A stretch of DNA of 64,000 bases from positions 455,108-519,107 of the forward strand of contig NZ_PVTR01000001.1 of the NCBI RefSeq assembly GCF_003003005.1, given 5' to 3'. This stretch comes from Mongoliibacter ruber (GTDB lineage Bacteria > Bacteroidota > Bacteroidia > Cytophagales > Cyclobacteriaceae). Both the position numbers and the translations under genes were made by a program. Below, piece after piece: positions 35,107 to 46,382 of the stretch (positions are counted from its first letter, which is position 1; each line of letters begins with the position of its first letter). Under the pieces are notes generated by a model. It saw only the letters and a list, made by a program, of their open reading frames with translations, was not told the origin of the DNA and did not search any database.

Positions 35107-36140
35107 AGAAGATCTTGATTTTTGTCATGGCTATTGCAATGATTGCTGCGATAGGATATACATTCGGTCCAAGAGAAACGATCCAGACGCTTAGTGGGGA
35201 TTATCCAACTGTACCTACCAGAATGGGGGAATTGGAGACTTATATATTGGCCAAAGATGACACAGTCAAAGGGCTTAAGCCAGGAAATGAGGCCAAAATC
35301 ATTTGGGCTGATAGTATTCATAAAAGTAAGACACCTTATTCCATAGTATACATTCATGGTTTTGGAGCAAGTGAAAGAGAGGGCAGTCCTGTAAATAGAG
35401 AACTTGGGAAGCATTTCGGTGCAAATGTTTATTTAGTACGTCTTCCAGAACATGGGATTAAAAGAGAAGATGCATTCAAGCACCTTACAGCACAGAAACT
35501 CGCGGATGAAGTAAGGGAAGCCTATATGATTGGAAAAAGCCTTGGAGATTCTGTCATTGTGGTAGGCACTTCCATGGGTGGGGCTTTGTCATTGATGCTT
35601 GCTTCTGAAAGACCTGACATGAAAGCTTTGGTGCTTTACTCCCCTGCCATAAGAGAAGGGGGCAATGCCTTAGATCAATTCTTCAATCCATGGTCAAAAT
35701 ACTTGGCTGAAAACTTTTTGTATAAAAATGGAATGTTAAACACCCCAAGAGAAGGAGACAAAGCCAAATACTGGTCAGAACAATACCATGTAAATTCTTA
35801 TGCAAGTCTAGCTGTACTTTTGAGAAGTAAAATGACTGAAGATACATTTGAAAAAATAAGTCAGCCTTTGTTTTTAGGGTACTATTACAAGAATGATGAG
35901 GAACAGGATTTTGTCGTTTCTGTTCCGAAAATGCTGGAAATGTTTGAATCTGTTTCTACTCCTCCAACAATGAAAAGAAAAGTAGCATTTCCTGAATCAG
36001 GAGACCATGTGATTGCTTCTGATATCACATCCAAAGACTGGGAAGGTGTATTGGATGCGACGATTGACTTCTTGGAAAATGTAGCTAAAATTAAAACGAA
36101 AGCTGATCTGGAAGAAGAAAGCCTTCAAGAAGCCGCCTAG
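35100..36140 (+). CDS. alpha/beta hydrolase, membrane-anchored or exported
   Basis: A 346-residue hydrolase with an N-terminal hydrophobic helix (ILIFVMAIAMIAAIGY). The nucleophile elbow is GTSMGG near residue 161, preceded by the oxyanion strand YIHGFGASEREG, and the catalytic His is in ESGDHVIAS near residue 301. This arrangement fits lysophospholipase/monoacylglycerol-lipase-like enzymes. The ATG lies inside the end of the Crp gene. Its stop overlaps the convergent DUF1684 gene by 4 nt. Confidence 0.88.
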   Translation: MLKKILIFVMAIAMIAAIGYTFGPRETIQTLSGDYPTVPTRMGELETYILAKDDTVKGLKPGNEAKIIWADSIHKSKTPYSIVYIHGFGASEREGSPVNRELGKHFGANVYLVRLPEHGIKREDAFKHLTAQKLADEVREAYMIGKSLGDSVIVVGTSMGGALSLMLASERPDMKALVLYSPAIREGGNALDQFFNPWSKYLAENFLYKNGMLNTPREGDKAKYWSEQYHVNSYASLAVLLRSKMTEDTFEKISQPLFLGYYYKNDEEQDFVVSVPKMLEMFESVSTPPTMKRKVAFPESGDHVIASDITSKDWEGVLDATIDFLENVAKIKTKADLEEESLQEAA

Positions 36141-37039
36141 TGTTTCCCGTAATTCTTTTGTCCCGCAGTAATTGCCAAATCCAATACATTCTGCCTTGGC
36201 GGTAAAGGACAAGTGGCATAAGCGGTGTATACACAAGGAGGATTATAAGCTTTATTAAAATCCAGAATAATTTCATTATTTGAAAAATCCCTGTCAACAT
36301 ACATATACCTGCCTCCACCATAGGTTTCATCTCCGCTGGTATTGTCAGCAAACATCAAAAACAGTTCTATATCATCTGGATTGGCTAAAGCGTCAATCTG
36401 ATACTTTTTACCTTCAATTTCAAACTCAACATATCCAGCTGAAGCATTAGGGCTAACCTGCCCTACAACATTGGTTATCATCACCTCTTTTATAGGATCA
36501 TAAGGAACAAAATTAGCTTTAACCCGCCATTTCATATCCACAGGATACCGCTCTACCCCATCAAATTCTTGAACTTCTTGGGCATTCAAGTCTCGAAGAC
36601 GAATACCAAAACTATCCCCCCTTTTAATTATATTCCAATAGAGGCTCTTATATTTCATGTGTCCATCAATGCCCTCCATCAAATCAAAGACCAAGGCTCT
36701 TTCTTTAAGTTCCTCACCTTCCAGAAGGACACCGTCAACTGAAGGAGAAAAGTAAACGCTACTATTCTCCAAAAAGAAAGTCCCGATTTCGTTCGGAAAT
36801 TGTCCTTCATGTATTTTGATATCAACTCCATCTGACCCGAAAGTATTTACTCCTTCTTCCAGCCAATGCAAGCCAATGAGATTGAGCCACCCTTCATCAG
36901 AGCGCAAAAAATCCATTTGACCTTGATGCCATTCATTAATCTCTTCCAAGTGATCTTCTTCTGACAATTCTATGTCTTGCTCTTGACCACAGGCAAATAA
37001 TCCTAAAAAGGCTAAAGTGAGTAAATATGTTCTATTCAT
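36137..37039 (-). CDS. DUF1684 lipoprotein
   Basis: A 300-residue exported protein with a lipobox (LAFLGLFAC). The C-terminal signature FNKAYNPPCVYTAYATCPLPP and the W-L-N-L-I-G-L-H-W-L segment near residue 50 are the hallmark of DUF1684, a family of unknown function common in Bacteroidota. I chose the ATG at 37039 (MNRTYLLTLAF); an ATG two codons upstream and a GTG six codons upstream are alternatives. It converges with the hydrolase gene with a 4-nt overlap. Confidence 0.92.
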   Translation of the reverse strand: MNRTYLLTLAFLGLFACGQEQDIELSEEDHLEEINEWHQGQMDFLRSDEGWLNLIGLHWLEEGVNTFGSDGVDIKIHEGQFPNEIGTFFLENSSVYFSPSVDGVLLEGEELKERALVFDLMEGIDGHMKYKSLYWNIIKRGDSFGIRLRDLNAQEVQEFDGVERYPVDMKWRVKANFVPYDPIKEVMITNVVGQVSPNASAGYVEFEIEGKKYQIDALANPDDIELFLMFADNTSGDETYGGGRYMYVDRDFSNNEIILDFNKAYNPPCVYTAYATCPLPPRQNVLDLAITAGQKNYGKH

Positions 37040-37177
37040 TGTCATTCGATTGGGCACCCGAATATAAACAGTTTTTAGACCTCCTGAATACTTTAGGTGC
37101 TAAATTGCCTGAATATGTATATATCACACAATAAATTCATGAAATTGCTTAAATTAAGCAATCAACCCAAAGAACCT

Positions 37178-37939
37178 ATGAAAAATATAGCCCTCACCTT
37201 AATTTTGTTTTTAATCATTTCCCTTAATTCTATAGCACAAGTTGGAATAGGTGTAGAAAGACCTCAGGGTGCTGAAGTACTCTTTGACGGCAGTAGAGAG
37301 ATGCTCGATGAAAAATGGACATACTGGGATGGCCCGAGGTTGGCTGCCCAACTTCCTATCAAATGGGAAATAGTAGACGATCCCATTGATCCTGGCACTG
37401 CCATGAGTAGCAATGACCCTGCTGGTGCCGGAGGAAAGTATGGCGCAGCCGATATTGTTACCAAAAAAGAATTCGAAGATTTTAGGTTACATGTTGAGTT
37501 TTTGGTAAAAGAAGAAGGTGGCAACTCTGGTGTATATCTTCAAAATCGCTATGAAATACAGATTTTAGATGGAGATTATGGCATTCATGGCATGGCAGCT
37601 ATTATCAATGAGCATCTACCTTCCCAAGAGGCTTACAATGGTACAGGAAAATGGAATGCTTACGATATTAATTTCAGAGCTGCTCGCTTTGAAGGAGGAG
37701 AATTGACGGAAAAAGCCAGAGTAACCATATATTTCAATGGAAAAAAAATCCATGAGGATAAAGAAATTCAGCAAGTATGGGGAGGGCCTAACTCAGGCAT
37801 AGATGGTGGCAATGATGGAGGTAAAGGAATCACAGATCGTCCGGGAGGAATCAAACTTCAGGCTGAGGGGTATCATGTCCTCTACCGAAATATCTGGATC
37901 CAAGAAAAGGAATTGACAGACAAGAATACAGATTTTTAA
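37178..37939 (+). CDS. DUF1080 (3-keto-disaccharide hydrolase-like) exported protein
   Basis: A 253-residue protein: signal peptide (IALTLILFLIISLNSIAQ) and one concanavalin-like jelly-roll domain typical of DUF1080, with LFDGSREMLDEKW at the start, FEDFRLHVEFLVKEEGGNSGVYLQNRYEIQ-type strands near residues 112-140 and GGIKLQAEGYHVLYRNIWI at the end. The family includes 3-keto-glycoside hydrolases acting together with Gfo/Idh/MocA oxidoreductases, one of which is at 22457. I chose the ATG at 37178 because the frame upstream (27 codons) is not signal-like. Confidence 0.9.
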   Translation: MKNIALTLILFLIISLNSIAQVGIGVERPQGAEVLFDGSREMLDEKWTYWDGPRLAAQLPIKWEIVDDPIDPGTAMSSNDPAGAGGKYGAADIVTKKEFEDFRLHVEFLVKEEGGNSGVYLQNRYEIQILDGDYGIHGMAAIINEHLPSQEAYNGTGKWNAYDINFRAARFEGGELTEKARVTIYFNGKKIHEDKEIQQVWGGPNSGIDGGNDGGKGITDRPGGIKLQAEGYHVLYRNIWIQEKELTDKNTDF

Positions 37940-37963
37940 TATTCTCAGTCAGTCTCAAAAAAT

Positions 37964-38002
37964 AAAAATGCTGTTTTCAAAAGAATTCAGCATTTTTATT
38001 TT
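37964..38002 (+). terminator. intrinsic terminator after the DUF1080 gene
   Basis: Arms AAAAATGCTG and CAGCATTTTT form a 10-bp hairpin with a 14-nt loop; T-rich sequence follows. Confidence 0.72.
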
Positions 38003-38055
38003 GGAAAACCCTTAAGCAATTTTGCTCATTGTTTAATGATTCCTTAAGATTTGCC

Positions 38056-38063
38056 TATCTTTG
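38056..38063 (+). promoter_or_regulatory. -7 promoter box before the ABC-F gene
   Basis: TATCTTTG matches the Bacteroidota -7 consensus TAnnTTTG exactly and lies 24 nt before the ATG. A TTG at 38029-38031 is 24 nt upstream of it and could serve as a loose -33 box. Confidence 0.5.
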
Positions 38064-38078
38064 CAGCTCAAAATTTAA

Positions 38079-39701
<1,623 letters not shown>

Positions 39702-39927
39702 ATTATATAACTTCAACAATATTTCATTGTTATTTACCACTGAGCGAATATTCTGAAAAGAAATAAATGGCAATATGCTGAAAGAGAAATATGGTAGAAA
39801 TATATTTTGCTAAGTATTTATAAAGATACTTTTGTGAAGTTGTTCTCCATGTTTCTATTTTATTTCAACTGAATTTCAATCATATTTCAATTATATTCCA
39901 TCCTTAGTGGATCTAAAATAAAATAAG

Positions 39928-41340
39928 TTGCTAGTCACAGCAATAATCATCTACATAGCAATTACCGTATTGGTAGGTGCCTGGTCGTCACGGCTAGTCA
40001 AAAACTCAAATGACTTTGTCTTGGCGGGCAGGCAATTGCCCCTATTCCTTTCTGCATCGGCTTTGTTTGCTACCTGGTTTGGTTCTGAGACCATTTTTGG
40101 CGCTTCCTCCGAATACCTTGATCATGGCCTATTAGGTGTGATAGAGGATCCTTTTGGCGGCGCACTCTGCCTGGTATTGTTCGGTATGTTTTACCTAAGA
40201 CCCATGTACAAGATGAATGTGCTTACTATTGGGGATGTCTACAAAAACATATTTGGCAAAAGAGTGGAATTTTTTGCTTCCATCTTTATGATTCCTCCTT
40301 ACTTCGGATATGTGGCTGCTCAGCTTGTTGCCTTATCCTTAATATTTACCTCGATTTCAGATATCAGTATTTCAGTTGGAATTATGCTCAGTGCTGGAAT
40401 TGTAGTATTCTACACCTTTTTAGGAGGAATGTGGGCAATTTCAATTACTGATTTTATCCAAACCACTTTGATAGTGGTGGGGCTAATTTGGGTAGCAGTT
40501 TTGGTATCCCAAAAAGCAGGCGGGATAATGCCCATTTTAGAATCTGCCCCTGATGGGAGTTTTACATTTTTTCCTGAACCCAAACCCACTGCCTGGATAA
40601 ACTACCTTGGTGCCTGGGCCATTCTAGGCTTAGGCAGTATTCCAAGTCAGGATATTTACCAAAGAGTCATGTCCGCCAAATCTGAAAAAGTTGCCATCAG
40701 ATCCACCTTCCTAGCGGGTGGTTTTTATGTGACTATTGGACTTCTTCCCTTGTTCATAGCCCTAGCGGCCAAACACCTTTATCCTGAAATTTACCTGGAA
40801 AACAAACAATTATTACTTCCTGAAATGGTCCTGAGACACTCAGGCATCCATGTGCAGATTCTTTTCTTTGGCGCTCTTATTTCGGCAATTATGAGCACCA
40901 CAAGTTCAGGATTATTGGCTCCCTCAGCCATTATTTCAGAAAACCTCATTCGCCCATATTTTGGCAAAAAACTCAAGGACAAACATTTCCTTTGGATATT
41001 GAGAATCAATATCGTGTCGGTTGCCATCATTGCCACATTAATGGCACAATGGAAAACAAACATTTATGAACTGGTAGCGGGTGCTTCCATATTGATGTTG
41101 GTCTCTTTGTTTGTCCCTCTTACTGCAGGTTTGTATTGGAAAAAAGCCTCAGAAATGGGTGCATTGATGTCAATTGTTTTTGGCATGATTTCGTTTTTGG
41201 CACTCTCTGCCTATGACCTTCCTTACTACCCACATATGCCCGCTTTATTGATAAGTGCTATCTTTATGATATTGGGGTCTTATATTTTCCCAAATAAAAA
41301 AACTACATATGCTGCCATATCCAAAAGTACAACTTCTTAG
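39928..41340 (+). CDS. sodium:solute symporter (SSS family)
   Basis: A 470-residue integral membrane protein with about 13 hydrophobic segments. The family signature runs through FVLAGRQLPLFLSASALFATWFG and GGMWAISITDFIQTTLIVVG. It imports a solute (sugar, amino acid or organic acid) with sodium; the substrate is not evident. The start codon is TTG at 39928, and no ATG lies in front of the first membrane segment. Its last 32 nt overlap the methyltransferase gene in another frame. Confidence 0.92.
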   Translation: MLVTAIIIYIAITVLVGAWSSRLVKNSNDFVLAGRQLPLFLSASALFATWFGSETIFGASSEYLDHGLLGVIEDPFGGALCLVLFGMFYLRPMYKMNVLTIGDVYKNIFGKRVEFFASIFMIPPYFGYVAAQLVALSLIFTSISDISISVGIMLSAGIVVFYTFLGGMWAISITDFIQTTLIVVGLIWVAVLVSQKAGGIMPILESAPDGSFTFFPEPKPTAWINYLGAWAILGLGSIPSQDIYQRVMSAKSEKVAIRSTFLAGGFYVTIGLLPLFIALAAKHLYPEIYLENKQLLLPEMVLRHSGIHVQILFFGALISAIMSTTSSGLLAPSAIISENLIRPYFGKKLKDKHFLWILRINIVSVAIIATLMAQWKTNIYELVAGASILMLVSLFVPLTAGLYWKKASEMGALMSIVFGMISFLALSAYDLPYYPHMPALLISAIFMILGSYIFPNKKTTYAAISKSTTS

Positions 41341-42490
41341 AAGTAAGGAAATCTCCATCTTGCGCAAACATCATTGGATATTTTCCGGTGCAATTGCTCA
41401 AAAAGATGATGACCTCAAAAACGGACAATTGGTCCAAGTCTTCAGTGCCAAAGATATATTCCTGGGAATAGGTCACTTTCAATATGGCTCTATCATGGTT
41501 CGCCTGATTTCTTTTGAAGAAAAACCAATTGACCTTGATTTTTGGACTGAAAAAATCCAGCGGGCATTGGAGCTCAGAAAAGCTCTTGGTCTATGGAAAA
41601 ATGAGGAAACAAATGTATTCCGACTTATTCATGGTGAAGGGGACGGACTCCCCGGTCTGATTATCGACTTCTATAATGGAACAGCCGTCATTCAAACACA
41701 TCATGTTGGGATGTACCGTCATGTCAAAGATATCGCTGATGCGCTTAAATCAGTTCTGGGAGATGACCTAAAATCGGTATATGAAAAAAGTGCTGAAACT
41801 TTACCTAGAGACATCGGAGTAGAAAACAGGGTTCTTTTTGGAAGTCCTGACACCAATGTAGTCTCAGAATATGGCAGTAAGTATGAAATAGACTGGGAGA
41901 AAGGACAGAAAACAGGGTTTTTCATCGACCAGAGAGAAAACAGGCATTTATTGGCAAAGTACAGTCAAGGCAAGAAAGTGCTGAATACCTTCTGCTATTC
42001 GGGAGGGTTTTCGATCGCTGCACTAAATGCCGGTGCCCAAGAAGTACATTCAGTGGACATCTCAGCCAAAGCCATTGAGCTTACCGAAAGAAACCTTGAA
42101 TTGAATGCAGATGTGAAGGGTAAACACGAGTCAGTAGTCGCTGATGTAGTCAAATACATCAGAGAAATTGAAAATGATTATGACTTGGTAGTTTTGGACC
42201 CACCGGCTTTCGCCAAAAACATCAAATCACGTCATAATGCAGTTCAAGCCTATAAAAGGTTGAATGCCGAAGCTTTGAAGCGGATCAAAAAAGGAGGAAT
42301 TCTCTTTACATTTTCTTGCTCTCAGGTCGTAGATAAGCAGCTTTTCGCCAACACCATCACTGCCGCAGCGCATGAAATTGGCCGAAACATCAAAATCTTG
42401 CATTACCTCTCCCAGCCTGGAGATCATCCAATCAATATCTTCCATCCAGAGACAGAATATTTGAAAGGATTAGTTTTATTTGTAGAGTAG
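41309..42490 (+). CDS. class I rRNA (cytosine-C5) methyltransferase, RlmI-like
   Basis: A 393-residue SAM-dependent enzyme. The N-terminal PUA domain (LRKHHWIFSGAI ... AKDIFLGIGHFQYGS) is followed by a linker and a Rossmann methyltransferase domain: NTFCYSGGFSIAALNAGA (SAM site, near residue 224), DPPAFAKN catalytic motif near 298, and a cysteine in FTFSCSQV. It closely resembles RlmI, which methylates C1962 of 23S rRNA. It begins within the 3' end of the symporter gene. Confidence 0.92.
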   Translation: MLPYPKVQLLRSKEISILRKHHWIFSGAIAQKDDDLKNGQLVQVFSAKDIFLGIGHFQYGSIMVRLISFEEKPIDLDFWTEKIQRALELRKALGLWKNEETNVFRLIHGEGDGLPGLIIDFYNGTAVIQTHHVGMYRHVKDIADALKSVLGDDLKSVYEKSAETLPRDIGVENRVLFGSPDTNVVSEYGSKYEIDWEKGQKTGFFIDQRENRHLLAKYSQGKKVLNTFCYSGGFSIAALNAGAQEVHSVDISAKAIELTERNLELNADVKGKHESVVADVVKYIREIENDYDLVVLDPPAFAKNIKSRHNAVQAYKRLNAEALKRIKKGGILFTFSCSQVVDKQLFANTITAAAHEIGRNIKILHYLSQPGDHPINIFHPETEYLKGLVLFVE

Positions 42491-42546
42491 TCCCTAGGTG
42501 AGTATTTTCGCCCTATCTTTATAACATCAGAAAAAATATTTAAAAA

Positions 42547-42981
42547 ATGTATACAGGTTTACAACATCTTCATTCAGGTCTCGCGTACCTGGTTTTAGTC
42601 ATCTTGGCTGTGGTATTTATTTCAGCTTTGATTGGTTCTTTGGCCAATAGGTCATTTACAGAAAAAGACAGAAAATTGGCATTGGTTGGTTTTATTTTGG
42701 CCCATATCCAATTGCTTGTAGGTCTTATCCTTTATTTCGTCAGCCCAGTTGGCTTTGCTCTTCTCAAAGGTGGCGGTGCCATGTCTGACAGCGCAGCGAG
42801 ACTTACTGCATTAGAACACCCATTGATTAATATTGTGGCAATCATATTGATCACGATTGGTTATTCGAGAGCCAAAAAACTGACTGAAAGCCGCGCTAAA
42901 TTCAGGTCTATCTATATGATGTATGCCATTGGTCTGCTTTTGATTTTGAGCAGAATTCCTTGGAGCAGCTGGTTAGGATGA
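42547..42981 (+). CDS. four-helix membrane protein of unknown function
   Basis: A 144-residue protein with four membrane segments (about residues 12-32, 45-65, 91-106 and 123-138). Histidines are at conserved-looking positions next to or inside helices (LQHLHSG, AHIQLL, LEHPLI), a layout reminiscent of small cytochrome-b-like proteins found in Bacteroidota. Heme binding is only a guess. The ATG follows a TATCTTTA box by about 25 nt. Confidence 0.82.
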   Translation: MYTGLQHLHSGLAYLVLVILAVVFISALIGSLANRSFTEKDRKLALVGFILAHIQLLVGLILYFVSPVGFALLKGGGAMSDSAARLTALEHPLINIVAIILITIGYSRAKKLTESRAKFRSIYMMYAIGLLLILSRIPWSSWLG

Positions 42982-43139
42982 TAAAAAAATAAGTGTACTC
43001 GCAATTCTGCCTGAGAGCAAATTATTCTTTAAATCTGGTCAGTTAGATATTAATTCTATTTGATATTGATGGATATTGATCCACAAAGAAATGGTTCAAT
43101 GAAGCAGAGTTAAAATACAAATATTACACATTCATATCA

Positions 43140-43177
43140 GGGTCAATTCTTAATTGAATTGACCCTTTTAATTTTTA
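43140..43177 (+). terminator. hairpin between convergent genes
   Basis: Arms GGGTCAATTC and GAATTGACCC with a TTAATT loop, then CTTTTAATTTTT on the plus strand. It overlaps the AsmA stop codon region. It probably ends plus-strand transcription from the gene at 42547, although it lies 160 nt downstream. Confidence 0.6.
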
Positions 43178-46100
43178 TCTCTTCCAAGACCAACTTTGTA
43201 ATCATCAGGAGTACCGCTCATGGTCACATTTACAAACCTCACTCTAGAATTGGGATCCCTTTTTATGATATCATCTTCTTGATCAGCATCGACTTCTTCT
43301 CGGGACTTACCACCAAAGAGAGACCTAAATCCGACCTGAGTCACTAAACCTAGAGGAATCCTTATAAAATAATCCATATTCATATCAAGACTTTGTTTTC
43401 CTGATAACTCGATAAAGCCTAAACTTGTATTGATATTCATTTTGGGGATATTGAGCACACCCTCCTTGAGTTCAAAGGTGTTTTGCAGCGTATCAAAACG
43501 TACATTACTCAAGTTTCTATCTTTAAAATACTCGCCCATAGCTTGCAATGGTGCAAACTTTACCAACCTACCCTGATAGACTGTCAATTCCATTTTAGCT
43601 TCGGATTTCTCTATAATTGGAGTCAGATCGGGGTGGACAAGAAAATTACTTTCAATCGTACCGGAAACCAAGCCATGAAGGTTTTCATTGATCATTACAT
43701 CCTGGCCAAAGTTATCAAACTTCACTAGCAATTTATCCAAGTCCAGTTTTTGGGCTTTCATTGTGCTGTTAAAATAGATTTTTGCAGGATCAGAACCATT
43801 GAAATAGCCTTTGATGCCAAGTGATCCGTCAGCAGCCTTGAGTCCAAGAGTGTCCACATAAATGTAATGGTTTTGGGTAGTTCTTCCTTTGAAAGTCACA
43901 TCATCAAGCCAAAAAGTATGGTAATTCATTTTTGAAATATTGGCTGAAAAATCCATATCAGAAAACGGTACTTCAAAAATATTGAAAGCCTCCTCATGAT
44001 TTACTTCCTTTTCTACTGAATCAAAACCCAACAAAGCATCTAAATCCAGTCTATTGGCATTGATGGAAAAGAAGTTTTTCTGTGTTTTCAAGGAATCTGA
44101 TAAGTTATACCCCATATTGATTTTGAAATCAGAGGTACCCATTTTACCTTCAAAGTTTTCAACAAGTAAATACTGATTCTCAAAATGTACCCTGCCTTTA
44201 AAATCCTCCAATTTTAATGGATGTAACTTCATCCTACCTTGAAGTCTATCTAGATATAAATCTGCAGATTGAAATATTTCATCATAATTAAGGGCTACCC
44301 TTCCTTTGACCTTGACTTGGCTAATCTGTTCATCACGATAATCCTCTGGCAAGTAATTAACCCCTTGATAGGACAAAAGATCTTTGACAGCAATATAGTC
44401 TGACTCAAGGTCAAACTCAACGTTGCTTACCCCTACTGTTTTTTCTTCAAACCATTTAGGATAATTATCTATTCTGCCTGTAAACCTAAAATCTGTCGTG
44501 TCCAGCATCCCTGTAAATTCCTTGATGATCAGCTCTTGTTCACCTATAAGGATATCTACATCAAAATCATGAAACTCGTGTGGGTAATGCTTTAACTTTG
44601 CATGAAAATCCTCCACAAAAAATTCTCCTATTGGCAGGTGCTTGAAATCACGAAGCTGATTACCTGTAGACTCAAAGGCCAATTTTACCCTAAAATCAGA
44701 AATTACTTCAGTCATACTACTGTCTTCCGGCAACAATTGACCCAGATCAATCTTATTGGCACTGGCCTTCAGGTTTACCTTCACGATATCCGGTTCTCCA
44801 TGAAGCACTGCGGGAAAATCATTCAGAGAACCATCTATTGAAAAATCAGAATCCAAAATTTTGAAGTTAAGTTTGTCAAGTTTAAGGTTTCCATCTTTCA
44901 TGAAAGCATAAGCATTCATCTGATGAATAGGATATGGCAGATTAGGGAAAGCAAAATTCAGGTCTTTGATAATCAGCTCACTTTGAAGACTATTTTGAAT
45001 ATCTGAGACTGAACCAATTCCTGCCTCAAGATCAATCAGCTCGTCAAAATCCATATTGACAATCACCTGACCGCTGATTCCTTGCAGATTCTCAATTTCA
45101 AAAAACTGCCCTAAAAAGGCCAGATCAAGATCTGCATTGAGGTTGACTTTAATAAACGGATTTTCAAAGTCCCTTATTATTAGCCTTCCTTGAAAAGTTC
45201 CTTCTTCTGGACGTGCATTGAAATTCAGCAACTGAAACTCGGAAGTTTTGAGATTTCTATCTTTCCCATTGGTAAAAAAGCCAGTAAACCTTAATTGATC
45301 TATTTTTTTGTCACTACTCTGATTAAGGAAGTAAGCATTATCACAACCAAATTCAACGGATATTTTAGGAACATTTCCGTTTCCTGCTTTGCCATTTACA
45401 CTCCCAATAAAAAATACCTCACCTTCGTTTTCATACTTTTTCAAAACTTCTGCAGTTTCATTTGGCAAAAAAGCTCCAATGAGAGAAAAATCGGGTTTTT
45501 CTCCACTTAATTTTAAATCCAAATCCAATTCATTGGCTAAACTGGCTTTTCCCGAAAGCTCAAAAACCGCCTCTTCCAGTTCAACCTTAGATTTTTGGAC
45601 GCTTACCAATTCCAAATTTTGGTCGTAATCCAGTACCAATTCGAGGTTGATATGCTTGTAATTGAAAAAAGAAGGTTCCCCATTTTGATAAAGGTCAACT
45701 ATCAAAGCTCCTTTTATGTCCACAAACATGTGTTCATCAGCAATTTTGAGAGATGTTTGAGAATCAGCAATATTTATTTCAATGGATGAATTATTGGATT
45801 GGTCTTGATGTGTGAGGATGATATTATTCAATTGTACAGATGATAAAGCCAAATCCATTCCACCTTCTTCTTTTTGGGGAGTGTCTTCCATGGCAATTGC
45901 TTTAAGTAAGTTTAACTTACCCGAAGCATCCGAAAAAAGATTCAATTCACCTGAACTTAGCCGGATAGACTTTACAGTATAATTTCCATTGATGATATCC
46001 ATGACATCAAAACCCACATATATGTCTTGCACTGTCATGATGGTGTCTTCATATTGCCCTTTTTCTTCAAAAAGCACTACATCTTGAAGGTCTATGGAGA

Positions 46101-46299
46101 TATAAGGGAAATTCTTGAATGGAGAAATATAGGAATCCCTGACACCAAGTTCTCCTTGAATACTTTCATTCAACGAAACAATGGCTTTTTGAGTCAGTTG
46201 ACGCTGGTTTTTATACAATAAGAATACACCTAGACTGGGGATAACAATCAACACTGTAAACACAATCGCAACACTCCACCAAATATACTTACGCTTCAT
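43168..46299 (-). CDS. AsmA-family inner-membrane protein
   Basis: A 1043-residue protein with one N-terminal membrane helix (WWSVAIVFTVLIVIPSLGVFLL, residues 8-28) and a very long strand-rich periplasmic body with repeating amphipathic units, ending in the AsmA C-terminal domain (LDKLLVKFDNFGQDV ... VLNIPKMNINTSLGFIELSGKQSL, MDYFIRIPLGL). Such proteins are bridge-like lipid carriers or assembly factors for the outer membrane. It is transcribed with the sulfatase upstream only if readthrough occurs across an 83-nt gap. Confidence 0.9.
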   Translation of the reverse strand: MKRKYIWWSVAIVFTVLIVIPSLGVFLLYKNQRQLTQKAIVSLNESIQGELGVRDSYISPFKNFPYISIDLQDVVLFEEKGQYEDTIMTVQDIYVGFDVMDIINGNYTVKSIRLSSGELNLFSDASGKLNLLKAIAMEDTPQKEEGGMDLALSSVQLNNIILTHQDQSNNSSIEINIADSQTSLKIADEHMFVDIKGALIVDLYQNGEPSFFNYKHINLELVLDYDQNLELVSVQKSKVELEEAVFELSGKASLANELDLDLKLSGEKPDFSLIGAFLPNETAEVLKKYENEGEVFFIGSVNGKAGNGNVPKISVEFGCDNAYFLNQSSDKKIDQLRFTGFFTNGKDRNLKTSEFQLLNFNARPEEGTFQGRLIIRDFENPFIKVNLNADLDLAFLGQFFEIENLQGISGQVIVNMDFDELIDLEAGIGSVSDIQNSLQSELIIKDLNFAFPNLPYPIHQMNAYAFMKDGNLKLDKLNFKILDSDFSIDGSLNDFPAVLHGEPDIVKVNLKASANKIDLGQLLPEDSSMTEVISDFRVKLAFESTGNQLRDFKHLPIGEFFVEDFHAKLKHYPHEFHDFDVDILIGEQELIIKEFTGMLDTTDFRFTGRIDNYPKWFEEKTVGVSNVEFDLESDYIAVKDLLSYQGVNYLPEDYRDEQISQVKVKGRVALNYDEIFQSADLYLDRLQGRMKLHPLKLEDFKGRVHFENQYLLVENFEGKMGTSDFKINMGYNLSDSLKTQKNFFSINANRLDLDALLGFDSVEKEVNHEEAFNIFEVPFSDMDFSANISKMNYHTFWLDDVTFKGRTTQNHYIYVDTLGLKAADGSLGIKGYFNGSDPAKIYFNSTMKAQKLDLDKLLVKFDNFGQDVMINENLHGLVSGTIESNFLVHPDLTPIIEKSEAKMELTVYQGRLVKFAPLQAMGEYFKDRNLSNVRFDTLQNTFELKEGVLNIPKMNINTSLGFIELSGKQSLDMNMDYFIRIPLGLVTQVGFRSLFGGKSREEVDADQEDDIIKRDPNSRVRFVNVTMSGTPDDYKVGLGRDKN

Positions 46300-46382
46300 T
46301 CTTTTCCTTCCAGTTAATATTCACACAAATGAACGCAAATAAATCGTGCATGATTCTTAATTTTTGTAAAAACATCTGGTAA

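Noticed and set aside
34447..36140. Crp/hydrolase pair as a toxin-antitoxin or defence module
   Set aside because: The 7-nt overlap only shows translational coupling; both proteins have ordinary family motifs and lengths.
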